A stretch of DNA of 64,000 nt from positions 1 through 64,000 of the forward strand of contig JAEZTQ010000100.1 of the NCBI GenBank assembly GCA_023443625.1. Direction: 5' to 3'. Under the pieces are notes generated by a model. It saw only the letters and a program-made list of their open reading frames with translations. It was not told the origin of the DNA and did not search any database. The position numbers and the translations under genes are program-made. Position 1 is the stretch's first letter; every line of letters starts with the position of its first letter. Origin of the DNA: Bacillota bacterium. GTDB taxonomy: Bacteria > Bacillota_A > Clostridia > Lachnospirales > Lachnospiraceae. Below, in pieces: positions 34,300-44,100 of this stretch.

Positions 34300-35493
34300 T
34301 TATATATCTGTGTTTAATTTACTACTCTGGTTGTATTCTTTTAAAATACTTTGGATACGCTCCACTGGATTTAGTAAACCACTGATACTGTTATCATGAT
34401 TTAAGGTATCAATAATTAATGCGATATATTTGCTCATATCAACATTGATATACCAAGGCTTAGTTAAAAGCTCAGGAGTCTGATAAATAAGGTTTGTTGT
34501 AAGGACACGATGGATAAGGCCCTTATCATAAGCTTCATCAATCTTTGCAAATCCATTTGTAAATAAGCCGAAGGTTGCAGCAACAAAAATTCTACCAGCA
34601 TTTCTTTTCTTTAATTCTGATGCTACATCAAGGATGCTTTCGCCAGAGGAGATCATATCATCTACAATTAATACATCCTTACCGTTAATATCAGAGCCTA
34701 GGAATTCGTGAGCTACGATGGGGTTACGTCCGTTGACAATTCTTGTATAATCACGTCTCTTATAGAACATACCCATATCCAGGCCAAGTACATTAGCAAA
34801 ATATACAGCTCTGGACATACCACCTTCATCGGGGCTTATAACCATCATATGGTCCTCGTCAAATTGAATATCCTCAACATTTTGAAGCATTGCTTTAATG
34901 AATTGATAGTTTGGAGCAACTGTTTCTAGACTGTTTAATGGAATAGCATTTTGTACTCTAGGGTCGTGGGCATCAAAGGTAAGGATACTGTCAACGCCCA
35001 TATTAATTAATTCTTGTAATGCTAAAGCGCAGTCAAGGGATTCCCTGGAAGTTCTTCTATGCTGTCTGCCTTCATAAAGGAAAGGCATAATTACAGTAAT
35101 TTTTCTGGCTTTTCCACCAACTGCTGCTATTATTCTTTTCAGGTCCTGATAATGATCGTCAGGAGACATGTGGTTGATATTTCCGGACATTTTATAGGTT
35201 AAGCTATGATTTGTAACATCTACTAGCAGATAAAGATCAGAACCTCTAACAGATTCTTTGATCTGTCCCTTTGCCTCCCCTGTTCCAAATCGTGGACAAC
35301 AAGCTTTCACTAAATAAGAATCTCGCTGATACCCGGCAAATGCAATGGTCCCCTTGTGTTCACTTTCTCTTGCATTTCGCCATTCTACAATATAGTCATT
35401 CACATGCTGTCCTAAGGTTTTGCTGCTTTCTAAAGCTATAATACCAAGTGGGCCCACAGGAATAGTTTCTACGATTTTCTCGTTCTTTGACAT
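34300..35493 (-). CDS. prs: Ribose-phosphate pyrophosphokinase (PRPP synthetase)
   Basis: 397 residues, longer than the usual about 315 of class I enzymes; the extra length is an extended N terminus (about 30-50 residues) and inserted segments. It makes PRPP from ribose 5-phosphate and ATP for nucleotide, His and Trp synthesis. The PRPP-binding loop is DVLIVDDMISSGESI; the flag/ATP region is MPFLYEGRQHRRTSRE; a metal/ribose region is SPDEGGMSRA. ATG 35493 is preferred, with GGAGGG seven bases upstream; ATG 35508 lies on that ribosome site. It is monocistronic on the minus strand. Confidence 0.88.
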   Translation of the reverse strand: MSKNEKIVETIPVGPLGIIALESSKTLGQHVNDYIVEWRNARESEHKGTIAFAGYQRDSYLVKACCPRFGTGEAKGQIKESVRGSDLYLLVDVTNHSLTYKMSGNINHMSPDDHYQDLKRIIAAVGGKARKITVIMPFLYEGRQHRRTSRESLDCALALQELINMGVDSILTFDAHDPRVQNAIPLNSLETVAPNYQFIKAMLQNVEDIQFDEDHMMVISPDEGGMSRAVYFANVLGLDMGMFYKRRDYTRIVNGRNPIVAHEFLGSDINGKDVLIVDDMISSGESILDVASELKKRNAGRIFVAATFGLFTNGFAKIDEAYDKGLIHRVLTTNLIYQTPELLTKPWYINVDMSKYIALIIDTLNHDNSISGLLNPVERIQSILKEYNQSSKLNTDI

Positions 35494-35595
35494 TAGTTTT
35501 CCCTCCATGAAATAGTAGATTGGTTACAAAAGCCATTAAAGTTATAACATTATAAATTTAGTAAGTCAAGACGCTTTACGTCATTTGTTGAGCTT

Positions 35596-36603
35596 TTATT
35601 TGGAAATTGCTCCATTGACCGCCTTATGTAGACGAATGTCTTCTCCTATAATACGAAGGACAGAGTAGCTGCTTATAATTCGGGAATAAACCCGCTCACT
35701 ATAATTAGTATTCATATCAGATAGAGACAAATTAGTTGAGATAACTGTAGATTTTTTTCTTAATAATCGTTCGTTAATTATTAAATATAACTGTGAGTTT
35801 GTAAAAGAATTATATAGCTCTGTTCCTAGATCATCAATAATTAGTAAGTCACAATCAAGGATATAATTAAATTGATTGGAAGCATTATAGGCGCTCTCCT
35901 CATCCTTCCCAAACTTATATTTTTCCAGAAGGTCAAAGAGCCGAAAAGCTGTAAGATAAATTACGGTATACCCTCGATCTAGAAGTTCTTTCGCGATACA
36001 ATTGGCAAGAAAGGTTTTACCAACACCTGTATTGCCAAGGAGTAATAAATTATCTCCTTGGTTATGAAAATGCTTTATAAAATACTTACATTTAGCTACT
36101 ACTTTTTGCATATTAGACATGGGTGACAAACCAACCGTCTCATCGACATAATCATCGGAGTAGTAGCCAAAGGTGAATTTGCTGAAGTTTTCTTCTGCAA
36201 GAATGGATCTTATATTAGAATCCGAGTACATCACATCAGCAATGGCTTGTTTTAGACAATTACATTTTTTATTATGAATATAACCTGTATCCTTACACTT
36301 AGAGCATTGGTAATGCATGTCCAGATAATCTGCCGAAAGATTATTTGATAATAAAAGCTCAATTTGGCTGGCTTTCAATTGAAGGGCTTTTTCTTTCAAA
36401 GCCTTAAGAGAGCTGTCATCGCCGCGAAGGGCCATACGCCCACTTTCTGCAGAAAGGGATATCATCTCTTCTTCCAGTACTCTTAGCTGTGGAATCAGCT
36501 TATAAGCGTTATTAATTCGGATGTCTAGCTCATGCTTATTCTTAAGTCTGCGGCTGTCATACATCCTTAGAATCTTATTGTATTGGTCATTTTTTAATGC
36601 CAT
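35596..36603 (-). CDS. dnaC: DnaC/DnaI-like helicase loader ATPase
   Basis: 335 residues. The N-terminal helical region is followed by a zinc-type cluster (CSKCKDTGY, then KKCNCLK) as in DnaI. An AAA+ domain follows: Walker A GNTGVGKTFLANCIAKEL, Walker B LLIIDDLGTE, sensor 1 STNLSL, arginine region SRIISSYSVLRIIGED. It loads the replicative helicase with the DnaD-like protein encoded 74 bases upstream. AAGGAGG precedes the ATG. Confidence 0.9.
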   Translation of the reverse strand: MALKNDQYNKILRMYDSRRLKNKHELDIRINNAYKLIPQLRVLEEEMISLSAESGRMALRGDDSSLKALKEKALQLKASQIELLLSNNLSADYLDMHYQCSKCKDTGYIHNKKCNCLKQAIADVMYSDSNIRSILAEENFSKFTFGYYSDDYVDETVGLSPMSNMQKVVAKCKYFIKHFHNQGDNLLLLGNTGVGKTFLANCIAKELLDRGYTVIYLTAFRLFDLLEKYKFGKDEESAYNASNQFNYILDCDLLIIDDLGTELYNSFTNSQLYLIINERLLRKKSTVISTNLSLSDMNTNYSERVYSRIISSYSVLRIIGEDIRLHKAVNGAISK

Positions 36604-36677
36604 GCTACTAGGCCTCCTTCTATTAAGAATTAATTTATTTTTGTTATAGGGATTGCGTATTTTGCTTTAGAGAAGGA

Positions 36678-37760
36678 CTAAAGATCTTTGTTGATAAGCT
36701 TACGTTCTAACTCGGCATAATCTTTTGCTGTATAAGTACGCTGAGGAAATTGGTTAAACTTATTCGTGGATTGTTTGGGTGGCGCAGTGACTAATTTCTT
36801 TGCCACATTTGCCTTATTGCCTTTGTTGAATTCCGCATCTAATTTAGCAATATCAGTATGGCTTTTTACATCTTTTTTAAACCAGGTTTCAAGAATTTTA
36901 TCTGTATATTTAAAATCAGGTTTTTGTGTTCTAAGTATGGTACGGTTGCAGGCTTCAGCTATGATTTCATCGGAAAACCCGAATACCTCAACCCATTTGG
37001 TTATGTATTGACGCTCAATTTGGCCTGGCGCCCGATTTAAGCCAAAGGCCTTGTTTACAACATTAAAATGGTCGTTATATGTAGCTGTGGCTACTTTAGC
37101 CTTCTCCTCTGTATCAATGCCTTCTGAGGCCCAGGTCAGTGCTACGGCTTCAATATAAGAAGTGTTTTTCTTTCCCCTAGATACACAGTATTCGTATAGA
37201 TACATGATTAATTCAGCAGAATAATGAAGCTCTTCATAGAGGTAGAGAATGAGTTGAAGATCCATGGGCTTTAATGGACGATCTAAATAGATTTCTACAA
37301 TATGCATAACCCATTTTATTTCGTCATTATTAATAAACTCCTCAATCTTCTCGGGTGAATAGCTCATTCGAACCGCTGGTTTTTTTTCAGTATGGATACT
37401 GACTGCTATTTCATCCAGCTGAGAATCCAAATCAGTGAGCTTCGTATTATCTTTTTGTTCTTTCATCAGGTCTACTAAGTGAATTGCTGTAATTTCTTTT
37501 GAAGAATTTCGTGATAGTATAATTAATTTCAGCTTTTCCCAATAGGCTAAAGCGCGAATAATATCCTTTTCCGTATTTTCAAGACGATCAGCAATGGAGG
37601 AGATAGTTACTTCCTGGCAATTTCCTGAGAAGCAACGAAGTAAATACAGATATACTTTTACATAGGCACCGTTTGCCGAAGGCATAAACTGGTCTATAAA
37701 GTAATTTGGTATGATGGTAAAAGCAGACATACCTTCTGCGTACAATGAAATTTTGCTCAT
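36678..37760 (-). CDS. DnaD-domain replication initiation protein
   Basis: 360 residues. The N-terminal winged-helix region (about 10-110: IPNYFIDQFMPSANGAYVKVYLYLLR) and a DnaD/DnaB-II helical domain (about 135-215: WVMHIVEIYLDRPLKPMDLQ, ALTWASEGI) are the DnaD/DnaB architecture; a second DnaB-II-like block (VNKAFGLNR...ITKWVEVFGF) follows at about 225-300. It remodels origin DNA and brings in the helicase loader. It is the first gene of the dnaD-dnaC unit; DnaA-box clusters lie just upstream of its promoter. Confidence 0.87.
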   Translation of the reverse strand: MSKISLYAEGMSAFTIIPNYFIDQFMPSANGAYVKVYLYLLRCFSGNCQEVTISSIADRLENTEKDIIRALAYWEKLKLIILSRNSSKEITAIHLVDLMKEQKDNTKLTDLDSQLDEIAVSIHTEKKPAVRMSYSPEKIEEFINNDEIKWVMHIVEIYLDRPLKPMDLQLILYLYEELHYSAELIMYLYEYCVSRGKKNTSYIEAVALTWASEGIDTEEKAKVATATYNDHFNVVNKAFGLNRAPGQIERQYITKWVEVFGFSDEIIAEACNRTILRTQKPDFKYTDKILETWFKKDVKSHTDIAKLDAEFNKGNKANVAKKLVTAPPKQSTNKFNQFPQRTYTAKDYAELERKLINKDL

Positions 37761-37824
37761 ATTTAATTACCCCCAATTGTTTCCATGACACCACAAGAGC
37801 ATTGGATTGTGTAATGCCAGCAAC

Positions 37825-37853
37825 ATTATAGCACAGTTAAATCTTTCTGGAAA
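37825..37853 (-). promoter_or_regulatory. Candidate promoter of the dnaD-dnaC operon
   Basis: Minus strand: TTTCCA (37853-37848), 17-nt spacer, TATAAT (37830-37825), about 65 nt before the start codon. The -35 matches only four of six bases, consistent with an activator- or DnaA-modulated promoter. Confidence 0.45.
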
Positions 37854-37889
37854 TAGCCTATTTTATGGGTTTCTATCGAAGCTGCATCT

Positions 37890-37916
37890 TGTGGATATCG
37901 TGGATAATGTGGATGA
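37890..37916. promoter_or_regulatory. Three head-to-tail DnaA-box-like 9-mers
   Basis: TGTGGATAT, CGTGGATAA and TGTGGATGA follow one another with exact 9-bp period. Each matches the DnaA box (TGTGGATAA / TTATCCACA) at eight of nine bases. They lie about 40 bp upstream of the dnaD promoter. Confidence 0.7.
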
Positions 37917-38028
37917 AATGCAAGTAAAAAAATGTAAATAAATGCATATATGGATAGAAATATAGCAAAATTGATTATTATTTGGTTATAAAGTCTATAT
38001 TTGTAGAAAAGTTTTCAGGCAGAAAAAT

Positions 38029-38082
38029 ATCCACAGCGATTATCAGAAATAATGTTGATAATACTGTGGATAATGTGGATAA
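38029..38082. promoter_or_regulatory. Second DnaA-box cluster with two perfect tandem boxes
   Basis: Two perfect boxes TGTGGATAA abut at 38065-38073 and 38074-38082. TGTTGATAA at 38053-38061 (8/9) and, in the opposite orientation, ATATCCACA at 38029-38037 (8/9) lie beside them. The 110 bases between this cluster and the one at 37890 are very AT-rich and have no gene. The last box ends one base before the murC stop codon. Confidence 0.75.
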
Positions 38083-39486
38083 CTACAAGCCTAGAATATT
38101 TTCTCCCACGGATACGATGTCTCCGGCGCCCATGGTTATCAACAAGTCACCGTTCATACAATTTTGTAATAAATAATTTTCAATCTCATCAAAAGAAGGA
38201 AAATAGGTAACATCTTTGCCAATTTTAAGGAGTTCCTGCATTAAATCCCTAGAGGATATATCACCGGGGTCCTTCTCTCTGGAAGCATAAATATCAGCTA
38301 AAACTATGTGATCTGCCAAGGAAAGAGACTTTGCGAATTCTACCAGATGTTGTTTGGTTCTTGAATAAGTATGGGGCTGGAAAATGCACCATATTTTATT
38401 ATGTGGATAATTTTTTGCTGCAGATAAAGTTGCAGAAACCTCTGTAGGATGATGGGCGTAGTCGTCGATAATTGTAATACCACCTATCTCTCCCTTGTAT
38501 TCGAAGCGTCGTTTAGAATTTGCAAAAGAATATAGGGCTTTTTTAATTGTCTCTATTGGAATACCAGCTTCAAGAGCTATCCCAATTGCAGGCAAGGAAT
38601 TGGATATATTGTGTAAACCAATGACATTCAGGCATATGCGATCTATATACTGACCTTTATAGTATAAATCATAGCTACCCCTGCTTTGATCATCAAATTC
38701 AATGTTATCTGCAGTAATGTGGTATGTAGAACCTGTATTTGCTTTTATGGGATCCAGTATTCCATAGGTAATCACTTCACATTCCAAATCAGAAGTGATC
38801 TCCTCATATCCTTCTATATCTCCATTAATAAATAACTGTCCTTCTTTTGGCAGGCGTTTTGCAAATAAATGAAAAGAGTTGCGTATATCACTAATGTCTT
38901 TAAAAAAATCCAAATGATCCGCATCAACGTTTAGAATAACTCCGCGTGTGGGATTAAAATGTAAAAATGTATTGGTATATTCACAGGCTTCTGTAATAAA
39001 ATGCTGTGATTTACCTATTCTGATATTTCCGCCGATTGCATCAAGAATACCACCTACTGATATGGTGGGATCTAAATCACCCTCCATAAATATCAAAGAA
39101 AGCATGGAGGTTGTGGTTGTTTTTCCGTGTGTTCCAGCTACAGCTATGGCATTATCAAAATTAAGCATAACTTGACCAATCATCTCTGATCTTTTTAAAA
39201 GGGGAATATTCCTATATTTAACCTCTATAAACTCTTCGTTATCTTCAGAAATGGCTGCAGTATAGACTACCACTTCAATATCAGAAGTTATATTAGAGGC
39301 TTTCTGACCTAGTTGGAATTGAATCCCCATATCAACTAGGCGATCTGTAATTTTACTTTGGTGTGCGTCAGAGCCGCTGACCTTAAATCCAAGGGTGTGC
39401 AGGTACTCTGCAAAGCCGCTCATGCTTATTCCGCCAATACCAATAAAATGAATCCGGCACGGCTTGTCAAAATCTATTTTATACAT
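38083..39486 (-). CDS. murC: UDP-N-acetylmuramate--L-alanine ligase
   Basis: 467 residues, cytoplasmic Mur ligase that adds L-Ala to UDP-MurNAc in peptidoglycan precursor synthesis. The N-terminal Rossmann block is IHFIGIGGISMSGFAEYL; the ATP loop is VAGTHGKTTTTSMLS; further marks are EACEYTNTFLHF, NVDADHLDFF and DDYAHHPTEV. The frame is open 45 codons further upstream, but MYKIDFDKP at 39486 with AGGAAG is the proper start. Its 3' end touches the DnaA-box cluster. Confidence 0.95.
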   Translation of the reverse strand: MYKIDFDKPCRIHFIGIGGISMSGFAEYLHTLGFKVSGSDAHQSKITDRLVDMGIQFQLGQKASNITSDIEVVVYTAAISEDNEEFIEVKYRNIPLLKRSEMIGQVMLNFDNAIAVAGTHGKTTTTSMLSLIFMEGDLDPTISVGGILDAIGGNIRIGKSQHFITEACEYTNTFLHFNPTRGVILNVDADHLDFFKDISDIRNSFHLFAKRLPKEGQLFINGDIEGYEEITSDLECEVITYGILDPIKANTGSTYHITADNIEFDDQSRGSYDLYYKGQYIDRICLNVIGLHNISNSLPAIGIALEAGIPIETIKKALYSFANSKRRFEYKGEIGGITIIDDYAHHPTEVSATLSAAKNYPHNKIWCIFQPHTYSRTKQHLVEFAKSLSLADHIVLADIYASREKDPGDISSRDLMQELLKIGKDVTYFPSFDEIENYLLQNCMNGDLLITMGAGDIVSVGENILGL

Positions 39487-39753
39487 AGTACACTTCCTAT
39501 TCCGTAATATTTGATGACACCTGCTATTATAACCCATTCCCTTCAAATTACAATATAAAATTCGTTCCATATATAGATAACCCAGGACCTTTTTTGAGCA
39601 TTTTATAGACATTATATTCATTATTATTATACAGGATGCTAGTATAATAATGAAAATAATTTATAAATAGTACTTTTAAGTACCAAAAATACCTATATAA
39701 TACTGAAAATGACAAAAAAATTAAGAAAATTAACAAATTTTTCATATTTTATA

Positions 39754-39782
39754 TTCACATTTTGGAAGATATATGATATAAT
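39754..39782 (+). promoter_or_regulatory. Promoter of spoVG
   Basis: TTCACA at 39754-39759, 17-nt spacer, TATAAT at 39777-39782. This is sigma-A-like; the sigma-H type control of Bacillus spoVG is not obvious here. Confidence 0.65.
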
Positions 39783-39926
39783 GCTCTTAAATATCAAAGA
39801 TTAGGAATATTTTGTTGAAACCGAGGGGTTTCGGGTTGTTTAGTAACAGGAAAAGTGAAGTTAATTAGTATTAATCAACTTTTCTAGAGCACTTACAGAT
39901 AAATACGACAGAAGGGGGACTATGCC
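39783..39926 (+). promoter_or_regulatory. Structured 5' leader of spoVG
   Basis: About 135 nt of leader with two hairpins: AAACC GAGG GGTTT (39818-39831) and an outer GAAAAGT / ACTTTTC stem with inner GTTAAT/ATTAAT pairing (39850-39884). No T run follows either, so it is not a terminator. Function unknown. With the divergent murC gene, the whole murC-spoVG gap is 440 bases. Confidence 0.4.
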
Positions 39927-40208
39927 ATGCAAATTACCGACGTACGCGTACGCAAGGTTAGTAAGGAGGGCAAGATGAAAGCTGTTGTTTCAATTACTCT
40001 TGATAACGAATTTGTAGTTCATGATATCAAAGTAATAGAAGGCGATAAAGGCTTATTCATTGCAATGCCAAGCCGAAAAGCCGGTGACGGAGAGTATAGG
40101 GATATTGCGCATCCGATTAATTCGGACACAAGGGATAAGATTCAGAAGATAATCCTTGAGAAGTACGAAATTGCAGCACTTGAAACAGAAGAACAGGAAG
40201 CAGTTTAA
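39927..40208 (+). CDS. spoVG: SpoVG, RNA/DNA-binding regulator
   Basis: 93 residues, full length. It begins [11 protein letters not shown] and carries the family block [20 protein letters not shown] (as [17 protein letters not shown]) and FRDIAHPI-like [13 protein letters not shown]. In Bacillus it affects septation at sporulation onset; elsewhere it binds nucleic acids and regulates many genes. GGGGGA precedes the ATG. It is monocistronic with its own terminator, implying high expression. Confidence 0.96.
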   Translation: MQITDVRVRKVSKEGKMKAVVSITLDNEFVVHDIKVIEGDKGLFIAMPSRKAGDGEYRDIAHPINSDTRDKIQKIILEKYEIAALETEEQEAV

Positions 40209-40218
40209 TTAACAAGCT

Positions 40219-40248
40219 AAAAACGGCAGCGATATGGCTGCCGTTTTT
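40219..40248 (+). terminator. Terminator of spoVG
   Basis: AAAACGGCAGC GATATG GCTGCCGTTTTT, a perfect stem with T run. Confidence 0.92.
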
Positions 40249-40591
40249 ATGTATTTTACAGTTGCCACCAACTGCCTTAAGGATTATAATGTTAATTCAA
40301 AGGGGCTTTTTTAAGTTGCAGAAGAAGAGCAAACAGGGAGCAATAAGGAATGCTGGGAATAGATTGGCTTTGTTTGCAGACAATTATATAGGAACTGTTT
40401 AAGCCTTTAATAAGAATATTTATTAAAAAGGATATTCATAATTAAGTAAATGCATCAAATTCTCATGTTAATTTTATCAGCACCACTATTAATATAAGCC
40501 CGCATGAGATTCGACAGCCTCCGGCGGATGCACACTCGCTATGCTCGGCGCATTTATATAATAATAAGGTATGGAAGAAAGGTTTATTATA
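40249..40591. other. Intergenic region before pth
   Basis: No gene recognised. At about 40500-40553 is a short GC-rich island (CGACAGCCTCCGGCGG, then CTCGCTATGCTCGGCG) with small dyads that contrasts with the AT-rich flanks; it resembles a repeat remnant. TATATAATAATAAGG just before the gene may contain a -10. Confidence 0.35.
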
Positions 40592-41158
40592 ATGTATATT
40601 ATTATAGGGTTGGGAAACCCAACAGATAAACATCAGGCTACAAGACATAACGTTGGATGGGATGCCATAACAAGACTGTCCGACGATTTTCGGATTCCCC
40701 TAGACTATAAGAAGCATAAGGCAATCTGTGGAAAAGGCTTTATAGAAGGAGAGAAGGTAGTACTGGCACAGCCAGTCACTTATATGAATCTAAGTGGTGA
40801 AAGTACTAGAGAATTATTAGATTTTTATAAGGTGTCTCCAGAAGAAATTATAGTAATCTATGATGATATCAGTTTGGAGGTTGGGCAGCTTCGTATCCGT
40901 AAAAAAGGGAGCGCCGGCGGACATAATGGGATAAAGAGTATTATCAGTCATTTGGGAACAGACGAATTTCCAAGAATAAAGATTGGTGTTGGGAATAAAC
41001 CAAAGGACTGGGATCTGGCAGACTATGTTCTGTCAAGATTTACTACAGATGAACAACCTGCTATCAGAGAAGCACTAAAGGATTCCTCCGATGCCTGTAA
41101 GATGATTATAAATTCCGGTATTGAGGCGGCCATGAACCAATATAATCGAAAGAAATGA
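40592..41158 (+). CDS. pth: Peptidyl-tRNA hydrolase
   Basis: 188 residues, cytoplasmic; it frees tRNAs from peptidyl-tRNAs dropped by ribosomes. Motifs: MYIIIGLGNPTDKHQATRHN at the start with catalytic His in RHNVGWD, VTYMNLSGES, and DDISLEVGQLRIRKKGSAGG (as DDISLEVG then GSAGGHNGIKSI). ATG 40592 is chosen because AGAAAGG lies upstream and the protein family starts there. It overlaps or nearly touches mfd, the same order as in Bacillus. Confidence 0.95.
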   Translation: MYIIIGLGNPTDKHQATRHNVGWDAITRLSDDFRIPLDYKKHKAICGKGFIEGEKVVLAQPVTYMNLSGESTRELLDFYKVSPEEIIVIYDDISLEVGQLRIRKKGSAGGHNGIKSIISHLGTDEFPRIKIGVGNKPKDWDLADYVLSRFTTDEQPAIREALKDSSDACKMIINSGIEAAMNQYNRKK

Positions 41159-41172
41159 TAGGAGGGTATAAG

Positions 41173-44100
41173 TTGAAAACCTTTACTACACCTCTGAAGG
41201 AGTTAAAAGAATTTAATGATATCAGAGACAATATAACACTGAAAGCTCTGCCGGTACAAGTTACCGGCTGTATTGATTCCCAAAAATGCCATCTTATCCA
41301 TGGACTGGGGGAGGGGTTTAAATATAAGATAATTGTAACCTACAATGATCTGAAGGCAAAGGAAATCTATGAAGATTACCGCTTGTATGACAAGGATGTC
41401 TATTTATATCCTGCGAAAGATATCATCTTTTATAGTGCGGACATCCATGGTAATGCAATTGTCAGAGATCGTCTTCGGATACTTAGCAGAATCCTTGAGA
41501 AGAAGGATACAACCATTATTGTTACTTTAGATGGTGGGATGGATCGATTACTCCCCCTGAATATGGTAAAGGAACGTATCATTACCATTACACAGTCCTC
41601 CATAATCAATCTGGAGGAGTTTAGTGCTGCCCTCATACGTCTGGGCTATGAGAGACAGGCTCAGGTAGAAGCCCCAGGAGATTTTGCCATTCGTGGAGGT
41701 ATTATAGATATTTTTCTTCTGACGGAAGAGACACCCTACCGGATTGAACTCTGGGGAGATGAGATAGATTCTATAAGAACCTTTGATGTTAGCAGCCAAA
41801 GATCCATCGAACAGGTGGAGCAAGTTGTTATTTACCCGGCTGCAGAAATCATTCCTGATGAGAAATCTATGCAGGCTGGCATGGGTAAAGTGGAGGAAGA
41901 AGAAAAACTATATTATAAAAAACTTAGAGATGAATTTAAGACAGAGGAAGCTGCAAGAATTCATCGTATTGTTGCAGAATTTAAAGAGAGTGTAGAGGGC
42001 TTTTTAGGTTCTATGGCACTGGAGAGCTATATTAATTATTTTTATGATGAGACAGTGAGCTTCTTTGATTATTTTAATAATGAGGATAGTATATTTTTCT
42101 TAGACGAGCCGGGGAGAGCAGCAGAAAAAGGGGAAGCTGTTGAGACAGAATTTCGTGAGGGCATGATTGGTCGTATTGAGAAGGGATATATTCTTCCGGG
42201 GCAGATGGATGTTATCTTCGGATATAAGGAAGCTATGGGTATTCTGGCTAACAAGAATACAATCTTAATCAGTACCATGGAGGTTAAGAATAATTTCTAT
42301 TCTGTAAAGAATAAATATGGTTTTACAGTACAGACTGTGGCCTCTTATCATAAGAATTTTGATGTTCTAGTAAAGGATCTTGAACGTTGGAAGAAGAATA
42401 AATACCGGGTTATCCTCTTATCTGGTTCCAGAACTCGGGCTATGCGTTTAAGTGAAGACTTGCAGGAACTGGGTCTGAATACCTTTTACAGTGACGATAT
42501 GGATCGTGTACTGCAAAGCGGTGAGATAATGGTTGCTTATGGCAATTTACGAAGAGGCTTTGAGTATCCCCTGATTAAACTGGTAATAATTTCAGAAAGT
42601 GATATTTTTGGAACAGAACGTAAGAAAAAACGGAAAAAATCTACCTATGAAGGTAATAAGATCCAGAGCTTTACGGAGCTGACTCCTGGAGATTATGTAG
42701 TCCATGAAAACCATGGTCTGGGTATCTATAAAGGTATTGAAAAAATTGAAGTTGATAAAATCACAAAGGATTATATTAAAATAGAATACGGCGGCGGAGG
42801 TGTGTTATATATTCTTGCTACAGGCCTTGATGTGATTCAAAAATATTCTGGTTCTGAAGGCAGGAAGCCAAAGCTTAATAAACTTAACTCCATTGAATGG
42901 AAGAATACAAAAGCCAGAGTTAAGGGTGCAGTCAAAGAGGTAGCTAAAGATTTGGTGGAGCTATATGCTAGGAGACAGGAGAAGGTAGGCTTTCAATTTG
43001 GTCCCGATACAGTATGGCAGAAGGAATTTGAAGAAGCCTTTCCTTATGAGGAGACAGAGGATCAGCTGCATGCCATTGAAGCTGCGAAGAGGGATATGGA
43101 GAGCAAGAAAGTTATGGATCGTCTTATCTGTGGTGACGTGGGTTATGGTAAGACGGAGATTGCAATCCGCGCTGCATTTAAAGCTGTTTCCGATGGCAAG
43201 CAGGTAGTGGTTCTGGTGCCTACAACAATTTTGGCACAGCAGCACTATAATACATTGGTACAGCGTATGATGGATTTCCCTGTAAGTGTAGATGTAATGT
43301 CACGTTTTCGTAGTGCTGCCGAACAGAAGAAAACCTTAGAAAGACTTAAAAAAGGAAGTCTGGATATTGTAGTAGGTACTCACAGAGTTCTCTCTGCCGA
43401 TGTGAAGTTTAAGAATTTAGGACTACTTATTGTGGATGAGGAACAACGCTTTGGTGTAACCCATAAGGAGAAAATTAAGAAATTAAAGAAGGATGTGGAT
43501 GTACTTACACTTACGGCAACGCCAATTCCCAGAACCCTTCATATGAGCTTGGTGGGGATCCGGGATATGAGTGTATTGGATGAGCCCCCGGTAGATCGTC
43601 TGCCAATCCAGACCTATGTCCTGGAACACAATGATGAAATCATAAGAGAGGCAATAAGCAGAGAGCTGGCAAGGGATGGGCAGGTATACTATGTCTATAA
43701 CCGTGTAAATGGTATTGATGAAGTAGCCAATAATGTAGCAAGGCTAGTCCCTGAGGCTAATGTTGCCTTTGCCCACGGGCAGATGAATGAACGAACCTTA
43801 GAAAAAATCATGTTTGATTTTATCTCTGGTGAAATAGATGTTCTTGTCTCTACCACAATTATTGAGACGGGTCTGGACATCTCCAATGTGAATACTATGA
43901 TAATTGATGATGCGGATCGACTAGGGTTATCCCAGCTCTATCAGCTTAGAGGTCGTGTGGGACGTTCCAATCGAACTGCTTATGCATTCTTAATGTATCG
44001 TAGGGACAAGATGCTGAAAGAAGTTGCAGAGAAGAGGCTGCATGCCATTAAGGAATTTACGGAATTAGGCTCTGGTTTTAAGATTGCTATGAGAGATTTA

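Noticed and set aside
36766..37040. Plus-strand frames opposite the dnaD gene
   Set aside because: Antisense shadows of a well-supported gene.
39487..39621. N-terminal extension of MurC
   Set aside because: 45 extra residues unlike the family, with no ribosome site; MYKIDFDKP is the proper start.
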